Source of the DNA: Planctomycetia bacterium
GTDB taxonomy: Bacteria; Planctomycetota; Phycisphaerae; UBA1845; Fen-1342
Direction of reading: 5' to 3'
DNA: 64,000 nt
NCBI GenBank assembly: GCA_015709575.1
Contig: CP054190.1
Location: 124,001 to 188,000 of the forward strand
Position 1 is the first letter of the stretch. Every line of letters starts with the position of its first letter. Position numbers and translations under genes: made by a program. The notes beneath the pieces were generated by a model. That model worked only from the letters and a program-made list of their open reading frames with translations, was not told the origin of the DNA and did no database searches. This document shows, piece after piece, positions 46,431 through 55,526 of this stretch.

Positions 46431-48209
46431 CTAATCTCCATCGATCAACTGCAGCTCGCGCTCGGCCGCCGCGCGCGTCGACTCCACCCGCGCGGCGGAG
46501 CGCAATGCTTCACGCGCCCCGAGCAGGTCGCCCGACGCGCGCAGCGCCTGTCCCAACCCAAGCTGGGCCGCCGGCGCTCGATACGCGGGGTTGTCCCGGC
46601 AGATATCGAGTGCGGCTCGAAAGTGATTCACGGCCGCGGCCGCGTTTCCGCGCTCATGCAGCAGCAGGTGCCCCAGATCGGCATGCAGCAGGTGCTTCGG
46701 CCGGGCCAACTCCAGTCCGCGCTCCAGCGCGATGATCGCCTCATCCGTACGGCCCAGCCGGCGCAGCGCCCGTCCCTGTAATACCCACGCCGGCGCATAG
46801 TCCGGGCGAATCTCGGCCGATCGTGTCGCATGGTGCAGTGCCGCGTCCGGGGCGCCGTCCCGAAGTCGGCGCAGTGCGGTGTTGCCGTGGCCGATGGCGC
46901 TCTCTGCCCCGACGCGGAACGCATGTTCCCATAGCGTGTCCGAATCGCGCCAGGCGCGCACCTGTTGCCAGCAGAGTGCGCCAAGAAAGCACAGAATCGC
47001 GCAGCAGAGGGCGATTCCGACTCGTCGAGGAACTCTGTCCTTGCGCGGCCGCCACTTGTCCGCCAACGCCCCGCCCACCAGTATCGCCCAGCCGATGCAG
47101 CTCACGTACGAGTATCGATCGGCGGCCAGTTGCGGCCCACTCTGCGCGATGCCGAGCACCGGCAGCAACAGCGTTATATAGGCCGCCGCCGCCGCTCCGA
47201 CCGCCGGTCGCCTGCGTGCGACCAGGATCACGGCGGCAAGGCCGACGGGCACGGTGACATAGGCGATCAGGAAGCGCGACTCGAGCGCATTGAGCCGGTA
47301 CGGCAGCTCGTAAAGCACGGCCAGCCCGGTCGGCCAGACGGTCGAGGCGAGGTAGAAGTGCAGGCCGTAGATCGCCTGCACGAATCGCTCGATCAACCCC
47401 CAGTCGGCCAGCGAGCGCATCGTGTCCGGCGAGGCGCGCTGCGCGGCGGCGGCCGTCACGGCCGCGGCGATGCCCAACAGCGCGAATGGCAGTTTTTCGA
47501 GAAGCACGGCACGATGCGCCCGCGTGCGCCATTGGAGCGGGTTCGGCGGCAATCGGCGCAACGGGAAGACATCCAGGATCAATGCCAGCACAAAGAACGA
47601 CATTCCCCAGGCCTTGGCGGTCAGCGAGAGCGCCAGCAGCACGACGGCGGGAACGAGTGCTTTCGGACGGGCGATTGGCGCGGCGGTCCCCGCGACGGCG
47701 CGGACGTATGCGATGGCGGCACCAAGCAGCAGTGCCGTGCTGAGCACGTCGCGGCGCTCGGTGGCCCACGCTACGGATTCGGCCCGCAGCGGGTGAATGG
47801 CGAAGAGCAGTGCCGCGACGCCGGCGGCGAGCAGGTCGGTGGGGCGCAGGCGGGAGGGGGCGATCCGCCGTGCAGCGGCGATCAGCCGCGCGCAGAGCAG
47901 ATAGACCAGCACTCCGTTGAGCGCGTGCAGCGCGACATTGCCGGCGTGATGGCTGTAGGCGCGCGTGCCGGAGAGGTGGAAATCAATGGTGTGCGAGATC
48001 CACGTGAGCGGCTGGTAGTGGCCGAATGCGAAGGTGCCGAAGAGCCGCAGCAGGTGTGTGGGATCGAGGGAGCGGATCAGCGGGTTGGAGAGGAAGAGAT
48101 CCTCGTCGTCATAATCGACGAAGTTCCCGTTCATCGCCGCGGGCAGGAAGACACCCACGATCGCGACGAGGATCACAGCCGGTATCAGCACCCGCGCGGC
48201 CCGCAGCAT
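46431..48209 (-). CDS. TMTC-like membrane protein with C-terminal TPRs
   Basis: A 592-residue membrane protein. After ATG 48209 come about ten helices of a GT-C-like fold. The first periplasmic loop has the DYDDEDLFLSNPLIRSLD motif, followed by GHYQPLTWISHTIDFHLSG and HHAGNVALHALNGVLVYLL, the pattern shared by TMTC-type proteins, whose acidic loop pair is thought to bind an undecaprenyl or dolichyl-phosphate sugar. The last ~150 residues are four TPR repeats (WVLQGRALRRLGRTDEAIIAL, YRAPAAQLGLGQALRASGDL). The likely role is protein or lipid glycosylation with a substrate-binding TPR tail, by inference from the family. Confidence 0.8.
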   Translation of the reverse strand: MLRAARVLIPAVILVAIVGVFLPAAMNGNFVDYDDEDLFLSNPLIRSLDPTHLLRLFGTFAFGHYQPLTWISHTIDFHLSGTRAYSHHAGNVALHALNGVLVYLLCARLIAAARRIAPSRLRPTDLLAAGVAALLFAIHPLRAESVAWATERRDVLSTALLLGAAIAYVRAVAGTAAPIARPKALVPAVVLLALSLTAKAWGMSFFVLALILDVFPLRRLPPNPLQWRTRAHRAVLLEKLPFALLGIAAAVTAAAAQRASPDTMRSLADWGLIERFVQAIYGLHFYLASTVWPTGLAVLYELPYRLNALESRFLIAYVTVPVGLAAVILVARRRPAVGAAAAAYITLLLPVLGIAQSGPQLAADRYSYVSCIGWAILVGGALADKWRPRKDRVPRRVGIALCCAILCFLGALCWQQVRAWRDSDTLWEHAFRVGAESAIGHGNTALRRLRDGAPDAALHHATRSAEIRPDYAPAWVLQGRALRRLGRTDEAIIALERGLELARPKHLLHADLGHLLLHERGNAAAAVNHFRAALDICRDNPAYRAPAAQLGLGQALRASGDLLGAREALRSAARVESTRAAAERELQLIDGD

Positions 48210-48385
48210 CGGCGGCGATTGTAGCCCGACGGGCGGTGCGGGCCGACGGAGACACGAACGGCCGCCTCGTTGCGCGCATCGCGGCGCTTCGTGTCGTCCG
48301 GGAGTTGAGCATCCGCCCCGCGGGGCCGCGCCGCGGGCCGCGCAAGTAGCCGCGGGGAACAAAGTTGCGAACAATCTGTTTTTTT

Positions 48386-48414
48386 TTGACTTCTGCACGA
48401 ACGTGGTCGATAAT
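48386..48414 (+). promoter_or_regulatory. Strong promoter of the cysteine-rich secreted gene
   Basis: TTGACT (48386-48391) and GATAAT (48409-48414) are separated by exactly 17 nt. An eight-T run lies directly upstream of the -35, like an UP element, in one of the least GC-rich stretches of the window. The transcript would start near 48421, and AAGGGAG then precedes ATG 48446. Confidence 0.7.
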
Positions 48415-48445
48415 TCCTCTGTACTCACTTCAAGGGAGCAGCCAA

Positions 48446-48817
48446 ATGAAGCGATTGTCAATCAGCCTTTGGGCGGCGCTCTCAGTGCTTGGGCTGGGTG
48501 TGCCGGCTGTTCCTCTTCGTGCAGACTGCCTGAACACCGCTCCGAACCTCGATGAGAGTTATCTGTGTGAAGGGGTGTCATCGAGCCAATGCAGTGACGC
48601 GCTGACGAAACAGGCCTGCGAGGGCGGCGAGCGAACCATGAGGGCCCAGGTGACCCAGGCCTGCCGCACCCTGGCGGGCTACAACTGCAAGAGCGATGAG
48701 TTGATCTGCTGGGTTCGCGTGACGTGTGTTTGGCTGGAAGAGGAATCCCGATGTGTAACTCATACGGTTGTCGATTCGGCTGTGACGATCGCGAAGGTCG
48801 GCCACGCGTGTGACTGA
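48446..48817 (+). CDS. Small secreted protein with ten cysteines
   Basis: A 123-residue protein with a signal peptide (LSISLWAALSVLGLGVPAVP, cleavage near residue 25). The mature domain of about 97 residues contains ten cysteines (DC, LC, QC, AC, AC, NC, IC, TC, RC, AC), an even number that suggests five disulfides in an oxidising compartment. No known toxin, inhibitor or binding family is recognised. ATG 48446 follows AAGGGAG, and the promoter above it is unusually clear, so it is likely well expressed. The next gene (48863) encodes another exported protein on the same strand, 45 nt away. Confidence 0.75.
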   Translation: MKRLSISLWAALSVLGLGVPAVPLRADCLNTAPNLDESYLCEGVSSSQCSDALTKQACEGGERTMRAQVTQACRTLAGYNCKSDELICWVRVTCVWLEEESRCVTHTVVDSAVTIAKVGHACD

Positions 48818-48862
48818 TCGAGCGCGGGTTTGTCCGACGGGGCATGATTGGGAGCCGCGACC

Positions 48863-49765
48863 ATGTTTTCCGCAATGCTGATGCTTGGAGCGCTGTCGGC
48901 CCCGGTCGATGGGCGCGAGGTTCTGGATCGGGCGGTTGCCGGTCGAAGCGCCATTTCCAATGGAATCGTCCGCGTACGCCAGGTTTCATCGGCTCCGGAC
49001 AGGGCGGACATCGTTTCTGAAGAGCAGTTCATCTTCACGCCCGCTGCGTTTCGGCACGACCTCATTACCCACTCTGTGCATGATCGGCTGCACGAGTCCT
49101 CCTTCAAAGAGAAGCCGGCGGTCACGATGCCGGTTGCCCGGCGGTCGTTTGCCGACGGGGTTCTGCTCGAGCGATTGCGAATGGGCAAGAACTCGTACCA
49201 GAACTCGCGGCACCAGGTCCCGAGCATGTATCACCTGGAGAACGGACGGGAGATGGGCTTTCCGGCGGCTCCGGGTGAGCTGGGGGATTTGAAGCGGCTG
49301 CTCTATCCGGAGGCCGAGGTGATTTCTCATTCAATCGACGGCGCGCTGCACACGGTGCGATTGAAGACGCCGACAGGAGATACCGCGGTCGTTGTGGATT
49401 CGGATCGAGGCTGGTCGGTCGTGGCGTGGGAGCGACACACCGTGCACGCGGACGGCACGCGCTACTCCACGCGCGGAAGCGTGACGCCTGCCCAGTACGG
49501 CGGGGTGTGGTATCCCTCGGTCGTTTATCGAGAGCAATATCGCGACGGCAAGCTGGAGTTGGCGCGAGAATTGACTGTGCTTTCCGCCGACTTCAAGGCT
49601 TCCGTTTCGGAGAAGGAATTCACCTTGGAGGGCATGGGGATGCGCCGCGGCGAGCATGTTCGCGAGGCGCCGAGCGCGCAGGGTTTTGTGGCAGCGAAAG
49701 AACGCGCTGGCGTGCCTGTCGATCAGCGCACTCCGCCTCACCCGCACCAGCCGCCGAAGCCGTAA
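48863..49765 (+). CDS. Exported protein of unknown function
   Basis: A 300-residue protein from ATG 48863 (GGGAG upstream). Its N-terminus is a short weak signal (FSAMLMLGALSAPVDG), and the mature part is rich in beta strands: VRQVSSAPDRADIVSEEQFIF, SIDGALHTVRLKTPTGDTAV, YGGVWYPSVVYREQYRDGKL. The beta-sheet pattern resembles LolA/LolB-like or outer-membrane lipoprotein-sorting proteins, but no motif confirms this. The C-terminus is His/Pro-rich (TPPHPHQPPKP). It follows the cysteine-rich gene and is probably in one operon. Its 3' end overlaps the convergent gene by 28 bp. Confidence 0.7.
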   Translation: MFSAMLMLGALSAPVDGREVLDRAVAGRSAISNGIVRVRQVSSAPDRADIVSEEQFIFTPAAFRHDLITHSVHDRLHESSFKEKPAVTMPVARRSFADGVLLERLRMGKNSYQNSRHQVPSMYHLENGREMGFPAAPGELGDLKRLLYPEAEVISHSIDGALHTVRLKTPTGDTAVVVDSDRGWSVVAWERHTVHADGTRYSTRGSVTPAQYGGVWYPSVVYREQYRDGKLELARELTVLSADFKASVSEKEFTLEGMGMRRGEHVREAPSAQGFVAAKERAGVPVDQRTPPHPHQPPKP

Positions 49766-51306
49766 CGCCAGGCCAGGGCCAGTTGTCCGCTGATTAGCGT
49801 TGTCAGCAGCGCGGCGCGAATCCAGCGCGGCACGCTCGCCATTCCGATTGCCAGCGCCGCGAACGCCGGCGCGGCCAGCCCGACGTAGCGCCCCATGGAT
49901 TCCAATCCGAAATCGCTCCATCCACTCTGCGCGTAACGCATCAGGAAGATCAGCGGCGCGGTCAGCAGGTAGGCCCGCCACGGCGGCGTTGCCTGTCGCC
50001 AGGCCAGCACGCTCGCCCCGACCAGCAGCAGGGACAGCGGCATTTGCCAGGCCAGCGGTGACGCCAGCAGGCCTAGATTGTCTGGAAACTCGCGCAACGC
50101 CCGCCCGATGTACTTGAATTGCCCCCAGATGCGTGTGCCCAGCAGGAACGAAGTCCAGCGAGCCGGGCCGGATTCGCCGAACCAGCCCGACTGCAGCGTG
50201 CGCGGATAGATGAGCAGTGAGCCGGTCGTCCACGCCAGCCAGCCCAGCCAGGCAATCAGCCCGGCGGACGCTACAAGTGCGATCGCCAGCCCGTGTGCGC
50301 ATCGACGCCCGAACGAATCCGCCGATACGGCTGGCGCCGCCTGTTCTAGCGCTTGGCTGACGGACGCCAGGCCCGGAAAGCTGGTTGACGCCACCGGGGC
50401 GGGGTCGGTCAAGTCGCCGACTGCGCGGCGGGTGGACCCTGCGGCCGGCGCGCGGCCGGTCGATTCTGCGGGCCGACCGCCGGCGCGCCGCACCATCGCC
50501 GCCAGCCCCAGCACCAGCGCCGCGACAATCGCCGTCGGCCGCGCCGCCGTCGCCAGCGCACACAGTCCCGCCGCCGTCCACGGCCGGCCTGTTTCAAGGC
50601 TAGCCAAAGCCAGCACGAACAGCAGCAGCGTCAGGCTTTCGGCATATCCGAAGCTCCAGAACGCCGAGTGCGGCCAACAGAAGGCCAGCAGGACGGCCAG
50701 CGAGGCGACCCGCTCGCCGATCGATCGCCGCAGCCACAGAAACATCGCCGCCGCCGCCAGCAGCGCCGCGGCATTTGAGACGATCACCAGCCCCGCCCGA
50801 GACCCCACAAGCTGCCCCACCGCGCCGGACAGCAGTGGATAGAGCGGGAAGAACACGATGTTTGACTGCTGATCGACGCGCGCACGGCCCGTAGGAAGCG
50901 AGTCATGCGACTGGGGGATTGATTCGGCGCCCGCGGCGCCCGCGGTGAGTGCCGGCGCAGCGCTCCCGGCCGGTTCGGCGGGCGCGCGCTTCTCGCCCAT
51001 CGCGCCGGTGCGCGCCGGCAACTGGTAGCCGTGCTCAACGATGGAAAGGTAGTGGCCGGCGTCCCAGCGAAGCAGCGGCGCGAAACCGCGCAGGTGCTCG
51101 CTGCGGGCCGCGGCGACGCGTGCGCGAATTTCACCCGGAATGTCGGATTCGAGCGCCTGTGGGCGCACTTCGGCGTCGAAGCAGGTTTGCGGCGCGGGCA
51201 GTCCGCTCTCGTGCGCGACCCGGGCGGCCGCCCCGGCGTAGGCGGCGATCCACACCGCGCCGCGCGTCAGCAGCACCAGCAGCAGGATGCGCCAGAACGC
51301 GTTCAT
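49738..51306 (-). CDS. PIG-V-like mannosyltransferase/GT-C membrane protein
   Basis: A 522-residue multi-pass membrane protein of the GT-C class related to eukaryotic PIG-V mannosyltransferases. The first loop holds LLRWDAGHYLSIVEHGYQ, the acidic RWDxxxY region typical of this clade, then NIVFFPLYPLLSGAVGQ and SFGYAESLTLLLFVLALASL. Two long soluble insertions rich in Pro, Ala and Gly (around residues 95-140 and 275-335) are specific to this copy. Dolichol- or polyprenol-linked mannose is the usual donor in this family. It is probably co-transcribed with the YfiH gene, 44 nt upstream. Confidence 0.8.
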   Translation of the reverse strand: MNAFWRILLLVLLTRGAVWIAAYAGAAARVAHESGLPAPQTCFDAEVRPQALESDIPGEIRARVAAARSEHLRGFAPLLRWDAGHYLSIVEHGYQLPARTGAMGEKRAPAEPAGSAAPALTAGAAGAESIPQSHDSLPTGRARVDQQSNIVFFPLYPLLSGAVGQLVGSRAGLVIVSNAAALLAAAAMFLWLRRSIGERVASLAVLLAFCWPHSAFWSFGYAESLTLLLFVLALASLETGRPWTAAGLCALATAARPTAIVAALVLGLAAMVRRAGGRPAESTGRAPAAGSTRRAVGDLTDPAPVASTSFPGLASVSQALEQAAPAVSADSFGRRCAHGLAIALVASAGLIAWLGWLAWTTGSLLIYPRTLQSGWFGESGPARWTSFLLGTRIWGQFKYIGRALREFPDNLGLLASPLAWQMPLSLLLVGASVLAWRQATPPWRAYLLTAPLIFLMRYAQSGWSDFGLESMGRYVGLAAPAFAALAIGMASVPRWIRAALLTTLISGQLALAWRYGFGGWCG

Positions 51307-51350
51307 TCAGAGCCATTCGCCGCAGCGTGCGGCACCAGTGCGCCGGATTG

Positions 51351-52106
51351 TCACGAAAGCGCCGCCAGCAGGCCGAAGTGTCCGCAGCCGGCCTTTTCCC
51401 GTCGAAAGGAGTAGAACGCGTCACCGCCGCACATTGTGCACACACCGGCGGTCTCGATGTTCGACGCCGGCACGCCCGCTTGCTGCAATTGCGCCGCGTT
51501 GGCGGACCATAGGTCGAAGTGCATCCGATCGCCGACGCGGGGGAAGAAGGAATCGGCGTCGGGCAGCGCGCCGGCCGCGATGCGCACATCGTCCTTCACT
51601 TCGTAACAGCACGGCCCGGCGCTCGGGCCGATGCCGGCCACGAGATCGGGCGGGTTGCAGCCGCCTTCGCGGACCAGCGCGTCCACCAGCAGGCGCGTCA
51701 TTCCGGCGATGGTGCAGCGCCAACTGGAGTGGCAGACGCCGACCGCACCGCGCCGCGGGTCATGAACGAGGATCAGCGGGCAATCGGCGGAAAACACCAT
51801 CAGTCCGACGCCGCGATCGGTGGTCCACAGCGCGTCGCACCCGGCGTGCGCGGCGGCGGGCTGATCGGACCGGACGCGCTCGATGCGCGGCTGGTGCACC
51901 TGCGCGCAGTGATGCAGCGATTCGGGCGTGAGGCGCAGGTCGCGCGCCATCTGCGCGCGGGCCTCGGCGCGGCGCGGCGCGTTTGTATCAGCGCGGGCGG
52001 ATACGTCGGCGGGCCGGGTGGAGAAGGCATGAACCAGCCCGGTGTGCGCGAGCAGCGCCGGGAATCGGGCGTATCGACGATCGGCGACGAGGAAGTAGTC
52101 GAGCAT
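51351..52106 (-). CDS. pgeF: Laccase-domain protein YfiH/PgeF
   Basis: A 251-residue member of the multicopper-oxidase-like DUF152 family. Members act as purine nucleoside-hydrolysing enzymes or in peptidoglycan editing by removing L-Ser-containing precursors. The zinc/copper ligands typical of the family are visible in the Cys/His set (HHCAQVHQPRIER, SADCPLILVHDPRRGAVGVC, HSSWR), although HSSWR replaces the more common HAGWRG. The C-terminal SRREKAGCGHFG-like block is present as SFRREKAGCGHFGLLAALS. Start ATG 52106. It lies between the PEGA lipoprotein and the mannosyltransferase genes on one strand. Confidence 0.9.
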   Translation of the reverse strand: MLDYFLVADRRYARFPALLAHTGLVHAFSTRPADVSARADTNAPRRAEARAQMARDLRLTPESLHHCAQVHQPRIERVRSDQPAAAHAGCDALWTTDRGVGLMVFSADCPLILVHDPRRGAVGVCHSSWRCTIAGMTRLLVDALVREGGCNPPDLVAGIGPSAGPCCYEVKDDVRIAAGALPDADSFFPRVGDRMHFDLWSANAAQLQQAGVPASNIETAGVCTMCGGDAFYSFRREKAGCGHFGLLAALS

Positions 52107-52210
52107 GGTGGTGCGGGCGGATCATCGGGCCACGAGCGGGATCCAACGCGCGGCATGAGCGCTCCGGCGGACGTGCGGGGTCGCTTGCGCTCCCGCGACG
52201 ATCGACGGCG

Positions 52211-52630
52211 TCAGGGTTCGTCGCCGAGCGCCCGGCTGCGCAGCTCCTGGGCGCGCCGCACGGATTCCTCGATGGCGACCGGTTCCTGCGGCTGCAGCGA
52301 GAAGGTCGGCCACACGTGCACATCGCGGATCATCCCGGGATAGAGATGCTCGACGACGAGATCCAGCGGCGGGAACTGGTGCCAGGGGGCGCGGATGCGC
52401 TGGTGGGTCTTGAGCGTCTGATAGCCGGGCTTTCGGATCACAACGTCATAGTCGCCGTACCAGAGGAATGAAAACTCGGTGGGCGTGACGCCGACTTCCT
52501 CGTCATTGATCAGCACCAGCGCCCCGGGTGGATCGGTGCGGATCTTCACGACCCGCTCGACGCAGCCGGCGGCGATCGCAACTGCCGCCAGCACGAACAC
52601 CATTGGGCCGGTTCGCAACGCTGTTTTCAT
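52211..52630 (-). CDS. PEGA-domain lipoprotein
   Basis: A 139-residue protein. The signal peptide has a lipobox (AIAAGC, Cys near residue 22). The mature part holds a single PEGA domain, a surface-exposed beta fold: VKIRTDPPGALVLINDEEVG, then TPTEFSFLWYGDYDVVIRKPGYQ. The terminal helix is Arg-rich (VRRAQELRSRALGDE). PEGA domains are usually carried by membrane-associated or S-layer-linked proteins and bind ligands or partner proteins. It lies 104 nt upstream of the YfiH gene on the same strand and may be co-transcribed. Confidence 0.82.
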   Translation of the reverse strand: MKTALRTGPMVFVLAAVAIAAGCVERVVKIRTDPPGALVLINDEEVGVTPTEFSFLWYGDYDVVIRKPGYQTLKTHQRIRAPWHQFPPLDLVVEHLYPGMIRDVHVWPTFSLQPQEPVAIEESVRRAQELRSRALGDEP

Positions 52631-53038
52631 GAACGAGCCTCGGGCCGCGCTGCGCCGGGACGCCCGTGGCGGGCGTCCGCGCGGCGGCGGGGCCAACATA
52701 ATCCACGCGGGGCGCGCTGTCACTCTCCGGGGTTATGGGGCGATCGGGCGCGACGGCCCGCGTTCGAGGGCGGCTCCCGGCGATCGCGCGTCGTTCCCTC
52801 CGTAACCGCTGCGCGGTGCGTCTGGAAACCGGCACGGCGAATGGCGCCGGGCCGATATCGCTCCAGCGCCGGGTTGATTCCGATTGCGGGCCGCACTTCC
52901 GGGACGTTTCCGCGAACGCCCCATACGCGCGGGCGGGGTGCAGGCGGGCCGACGCCGCGCCGCGGCGGCGGGCAGTGAAGGATGCGCGGCGGATCGACGA
53001 ATACTGGTGCGGAAGGGGCGCCTCGGGGAGGACCGGGT
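52631..53038. other. Intergenic region before the PilZ genes, no gene seen
   Basis: This 408-bp divergent stretch between the PEGA lipoprotein and the first PilZ gene should hold promoters for both directions. It is uniformly GC-rich with open frames on both strands, none with a credible ribosome site. No hairpin of note and no -35/-10 pair with good spacing is seen. Confidence 0.4.
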
Positions 53039-53779
53039 ATGGGCTTGCTGTCGATGTTGGAACAATCGCCGACCTTCCCGCCGCTGGAGCGCGCCTGCGA
53101 GCGCAGCGAACGCGTGCGCATCTCCTATCGCGGGCCGGATGGTCGGGTCATCAGTGGGTACGCGCGGGTGCTTGAGATCGGGGATGAACACCTGCTGATG
53201 CAGTGGCCGGGAGTGGGCTTCGGGCCGATCGCGGGCGTTGCGGCACGGGTTGAATGCTATTTCGAGATTGACGGCCTGAGCTACGTGTTTGACACGATTT
53301 CGCGCGGCCGCGTGACGCGCCAGGACGTGCGGCTCGGGGCGCTGCCGGTGATGCAATTGGACCTGCCGGAGCGGGTGGAGCAGCGCCAGCAGCGGGCCCG
53401 ATATCGGGTGTCGCTGCACAAGGGGACGCCGATTATCGCCGGTGCGCATGATCTGGAGACGGATGCGCCCTTCGGCGAGATGCGGCTCGCCAATCTGTCG
53501 GCCGGCGGCGTGCTGACGCTCAGCGATGATCGGGCCGCCCGCAATATTCCGATGGGGGCGCTGTTCTGGCTCACATTCAGCCTGCCGGGCGACCCGCGGC
53601 CGTTCGGCTTCGTGGCGCGGCTGGTCCATCGCAACGAATTGAACAATGGAAGCGGGGGGGCGGCGCTCGGGTGGGCGTTCGCCCCGGCGGATGACGCGGC
53701 GCTGCACGCCGAGAACATCCGCCGAATCGAGCGATTCGTGGCTGGTAAACAGCGCGAGCAACTGCGTCGCGCCCGCTGA
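53039..53779 (+). CDS. PilZ-domain protein (first of three)
   Basis: A 246-residue cytoplasmic protein with an N-terminal YcgR-like barrel (residues about 20-110) and a C-terminal PilZ domain. The c-di-GMP-binding RxxxR lies in QRARYRVSLHKG (residue about 122), and the second motif is present as RLANLSAGGVLTLS (N-x-S-x-x-G), so binding is expected. ATG 53039 follows GAGGA. It begins a run of three PilZ genes on the plus strand with gaps of 49 nt and then a 4-nt overlap, so they form one operon. The architecture resembles flagellar-brake proteins, but no flagellar genes lie near. Confidence 0.85.
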   Translation: MGLLSMLEQSPTFPPLERACERSERVRISYRGPDGRVISGYARVLEIGDEHLLMQWPGVGFGPIAGVAARVECYFEIDGLSYVFDTISRGRVTRQDVRLGALPVMQLDLPERVEQRQQRARYRVSLHKGTPIIAGAHDLETDAPFGEMRLANLSAGGVLTLSDDRAARNIPMGALFWLTFSLPGDPRPFGFVARLVHRNELNNGSGGAALGWAFAPADDAALHAENIRRIERFVAGKQREQLRRAR

Positions 53780-53828
53780 GCCGTTGGTTGCTTCATCGCC
53801 GCAGGGCGGCGCGAACGGGGAATTCCGA

Positions 53829-54536
53829 ATGCTGCTCGATCTTTCTTCTCGTCAACAGAGCCGCGCCCTCGAGCACGCGGTGCGCAGCGGCGCATCGATC
53901 GAGGTCGAGCCGCGCACCTGGTCGCCCGGCGAGTTGTTGCAGGGTCGGCTGGCGGGGCGCGACAGCGCGACCTTGCGGATTGATCTGACCGCGCCCCCGC
54001 CGCATCCGCTGACTTCGCTGGTCGGCGCCTTCTGCGACGCGCGCATGACGCTGGGGACGGACCTGGTGCAGTTCGCGACCTGCGTGATTGATGTGATCGA
54101 GGACGGCGCCGCGCCGCGGCTGCTGCTGGCGACGCCGGAGTCCTCGCAACTGGCCAATCGTCGGCGCTTTCTGCGGCACCCTGCGCAGGAAGGGACGCTG
54201 GTGTCGATTCGACCGGCCGAGGACGGCGCCACGCACGTCGGGGAGCTGGTGAACATCGGCCCGGACGGCCTGGCCTGTCGCGCGCCGCGCGAGGAAGTCG
54301 ACGCGGCGCTGCTGATCGGCGACTCCTGCCGGCTGGTGTTTGAGCTGGGGGCGGATGGCGCGCCCTTCGACCTGGCCGCGGTGATCTGCAACAAGGCGGC
54401 CGATCCCGCGGACCGCTCGCACCTGATCGTCGGATTCGAGTTTGACGCCGTCGGCGCGACCGCCGAGTCGGCCCTGCACAGATTGCGCGCGGTGCTCTAC
54501 GACGCCGCGCCGGATGCCCCGGAGCACGACGCATGA
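53829..54536 (+). CDS. PilZ-domain protein with degenerate second motif
   Basis: A 235-residue relative of the preceding protein, with an N-terminal barrel and a C-terminal PilZ-like domain. The RxxxR part is present (NRRRFLRHPAQEGTL, residue about 115), but the D/N-x-S-x-x-G motif reads LVNIGPDGLACR, with Gly at the Ser position, so c-di-GMP binding may be weakened or lost. ATG 53829 was chosen because the open frame upstream runs back across the first PilZ gene. It overlaps the third gene by 4 nt (ATGA). Confidence 0.8.
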   Translation: MLLDLSSRQQSRALEHAVRSGASIEVEPRTWSPGELLQGRLAGRDSATLRIDLTAPPPHPLTSLVGAFCDARMTLGTDLVQFATCVIDVIEDGAAPRLLLATPESSQLANRRRFLRHPAQEGTLVSIRPAEDGATHVGELVNIGPDGLACRAPREEVDAALLIGDSCRLVFELGADGAPFDLAAVICNKAADPADRSHLIVGFEFDAVGATAESALHRLRAVLYDAAPDAPEHDA

Positions 54537-55339
54537 AGACGCGAAACGCTTACTCGCGCGAAGACCTGACGGACGTGTTTGACAGTGCTGCCGGCCAGCG
54601 GGCGCTGGCCGTCGTGACGGTGCAGAGCGCTGGATCATGGCAGAGCTTCAAGGCCCGCTTCCTGGAGGCGGATCCCAAGGGCCGCTTCTTCGTGCTTGAG
54701 CACGAGCCATGCGACGCCGACGCGCTGCCGGCCCTGGCGCCGGGGCAATACACCGGCGTCAGCTTTCGTCATCGCAGCCGCAAGGTGCTCTTCGCCACCG
54801 TCGTGGAGGCCAAGGGCAAGTTCATGTTCAACGACGCGACCAGCGTCTCGGCGGTGCGCTATCGCTGGCCGGACACGGTGCTCGAGCTGCAGCGCCGCTC
54901 GTATCAGCGCACGCTGATCCCGGGCGTCGTCAAGCTGCTCGCGAACATCTGGCCCGGCAGCGCGGCCGATCGAAACCAGGTGCAGCACGGTCAGATCACC
55001 GTGGTGACCGGGACGATGATGGATCTATCCTGCGGCGGAACGCTGGTGCGGACCGGCCTCGGAACGCCGCCCGCGTGGCCGGCGGATGCGCCACTCGGGG
55101 TCGAGCTGCAGTTGCCGGACGGTCGGGCGCCGGTCACACTCGACGCGCGTTACCGCGGCTCGCGGCCGGATGAGCAGGGGCGGATGTGCATCGCAATTCA
55201 GTTTATCGGCCTTGAAGTGTCGCTGGACGGGCGCCTGCTGTTGCAGCGTATCTCTAAGAACGTCCAGCAGTTATCGCGATCCGAGCGCGTGGCTGGCGGC
55301 TCGATGAATGCACCGATTGCGGAACATACAGGCGAGTGA
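54533..55339 (+). CDS. PilZ-domain protein (third of three)
   Basis: A 268-residue two-barrel protein. The PilZ domain has RSYQRTLIPGVVKL (R-x-x-x-R, residue about 123) and MMDLSCGGTLVRTG (D-x-S-x-x-G), both intact, so it should bind c-di-GMP. The N-terminal part (ALAVVTVQSAGSWQSFKARF, ending PGQYTGVSFRHRSRKVLFAT) resembles the corresponding part of the other two. A Ser/Arg-rich C-terminal tail follows. The start overlaps the stop of the previous gene. An intrinsic terminator lies about 190 nt downstream. Confidence 0.85.
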   Translation: MKTRNAYSREDLTDVFDSAAGQRALAVVTVQSAGSWQSFKARFLEADPKGRFFVLEHEPCDADALPALAPGQYTGVSFRHRSRKVLFATVVEAKGKFMFNDATSVSAVRYRWPDTVLELQRRSYQRTLIPGVVKLLANIWPGSAADRNQVQHGQITVVTGTMMDLSCGGTLVRTGLGTPPAWPADAPLGVELQLPDGRAPVTLDARYRGSRPDEQGRMCIAIQFIGLEVSLDGRLLLQRISKNVQQLSRSERVAGGSMNAPIAEHTGE

Positions 55340-55526
55340 TCGGGCCAAGGACCGTTGGTACCGCGCGGCGCGGCACGGAAGCTCGCCGCTCGCCGTGAAC
55401 GTGCGCAAGACAATAATCGGCAACGGGTTGTAAAAAATATCAGCAATTCGGAAATGCGGCGACACTTTCGGCGCGAGTCGGGGTTACATCCTTCAGTAGT
55501 ACCCCCAATTTGCCCATCCCAGCGCA

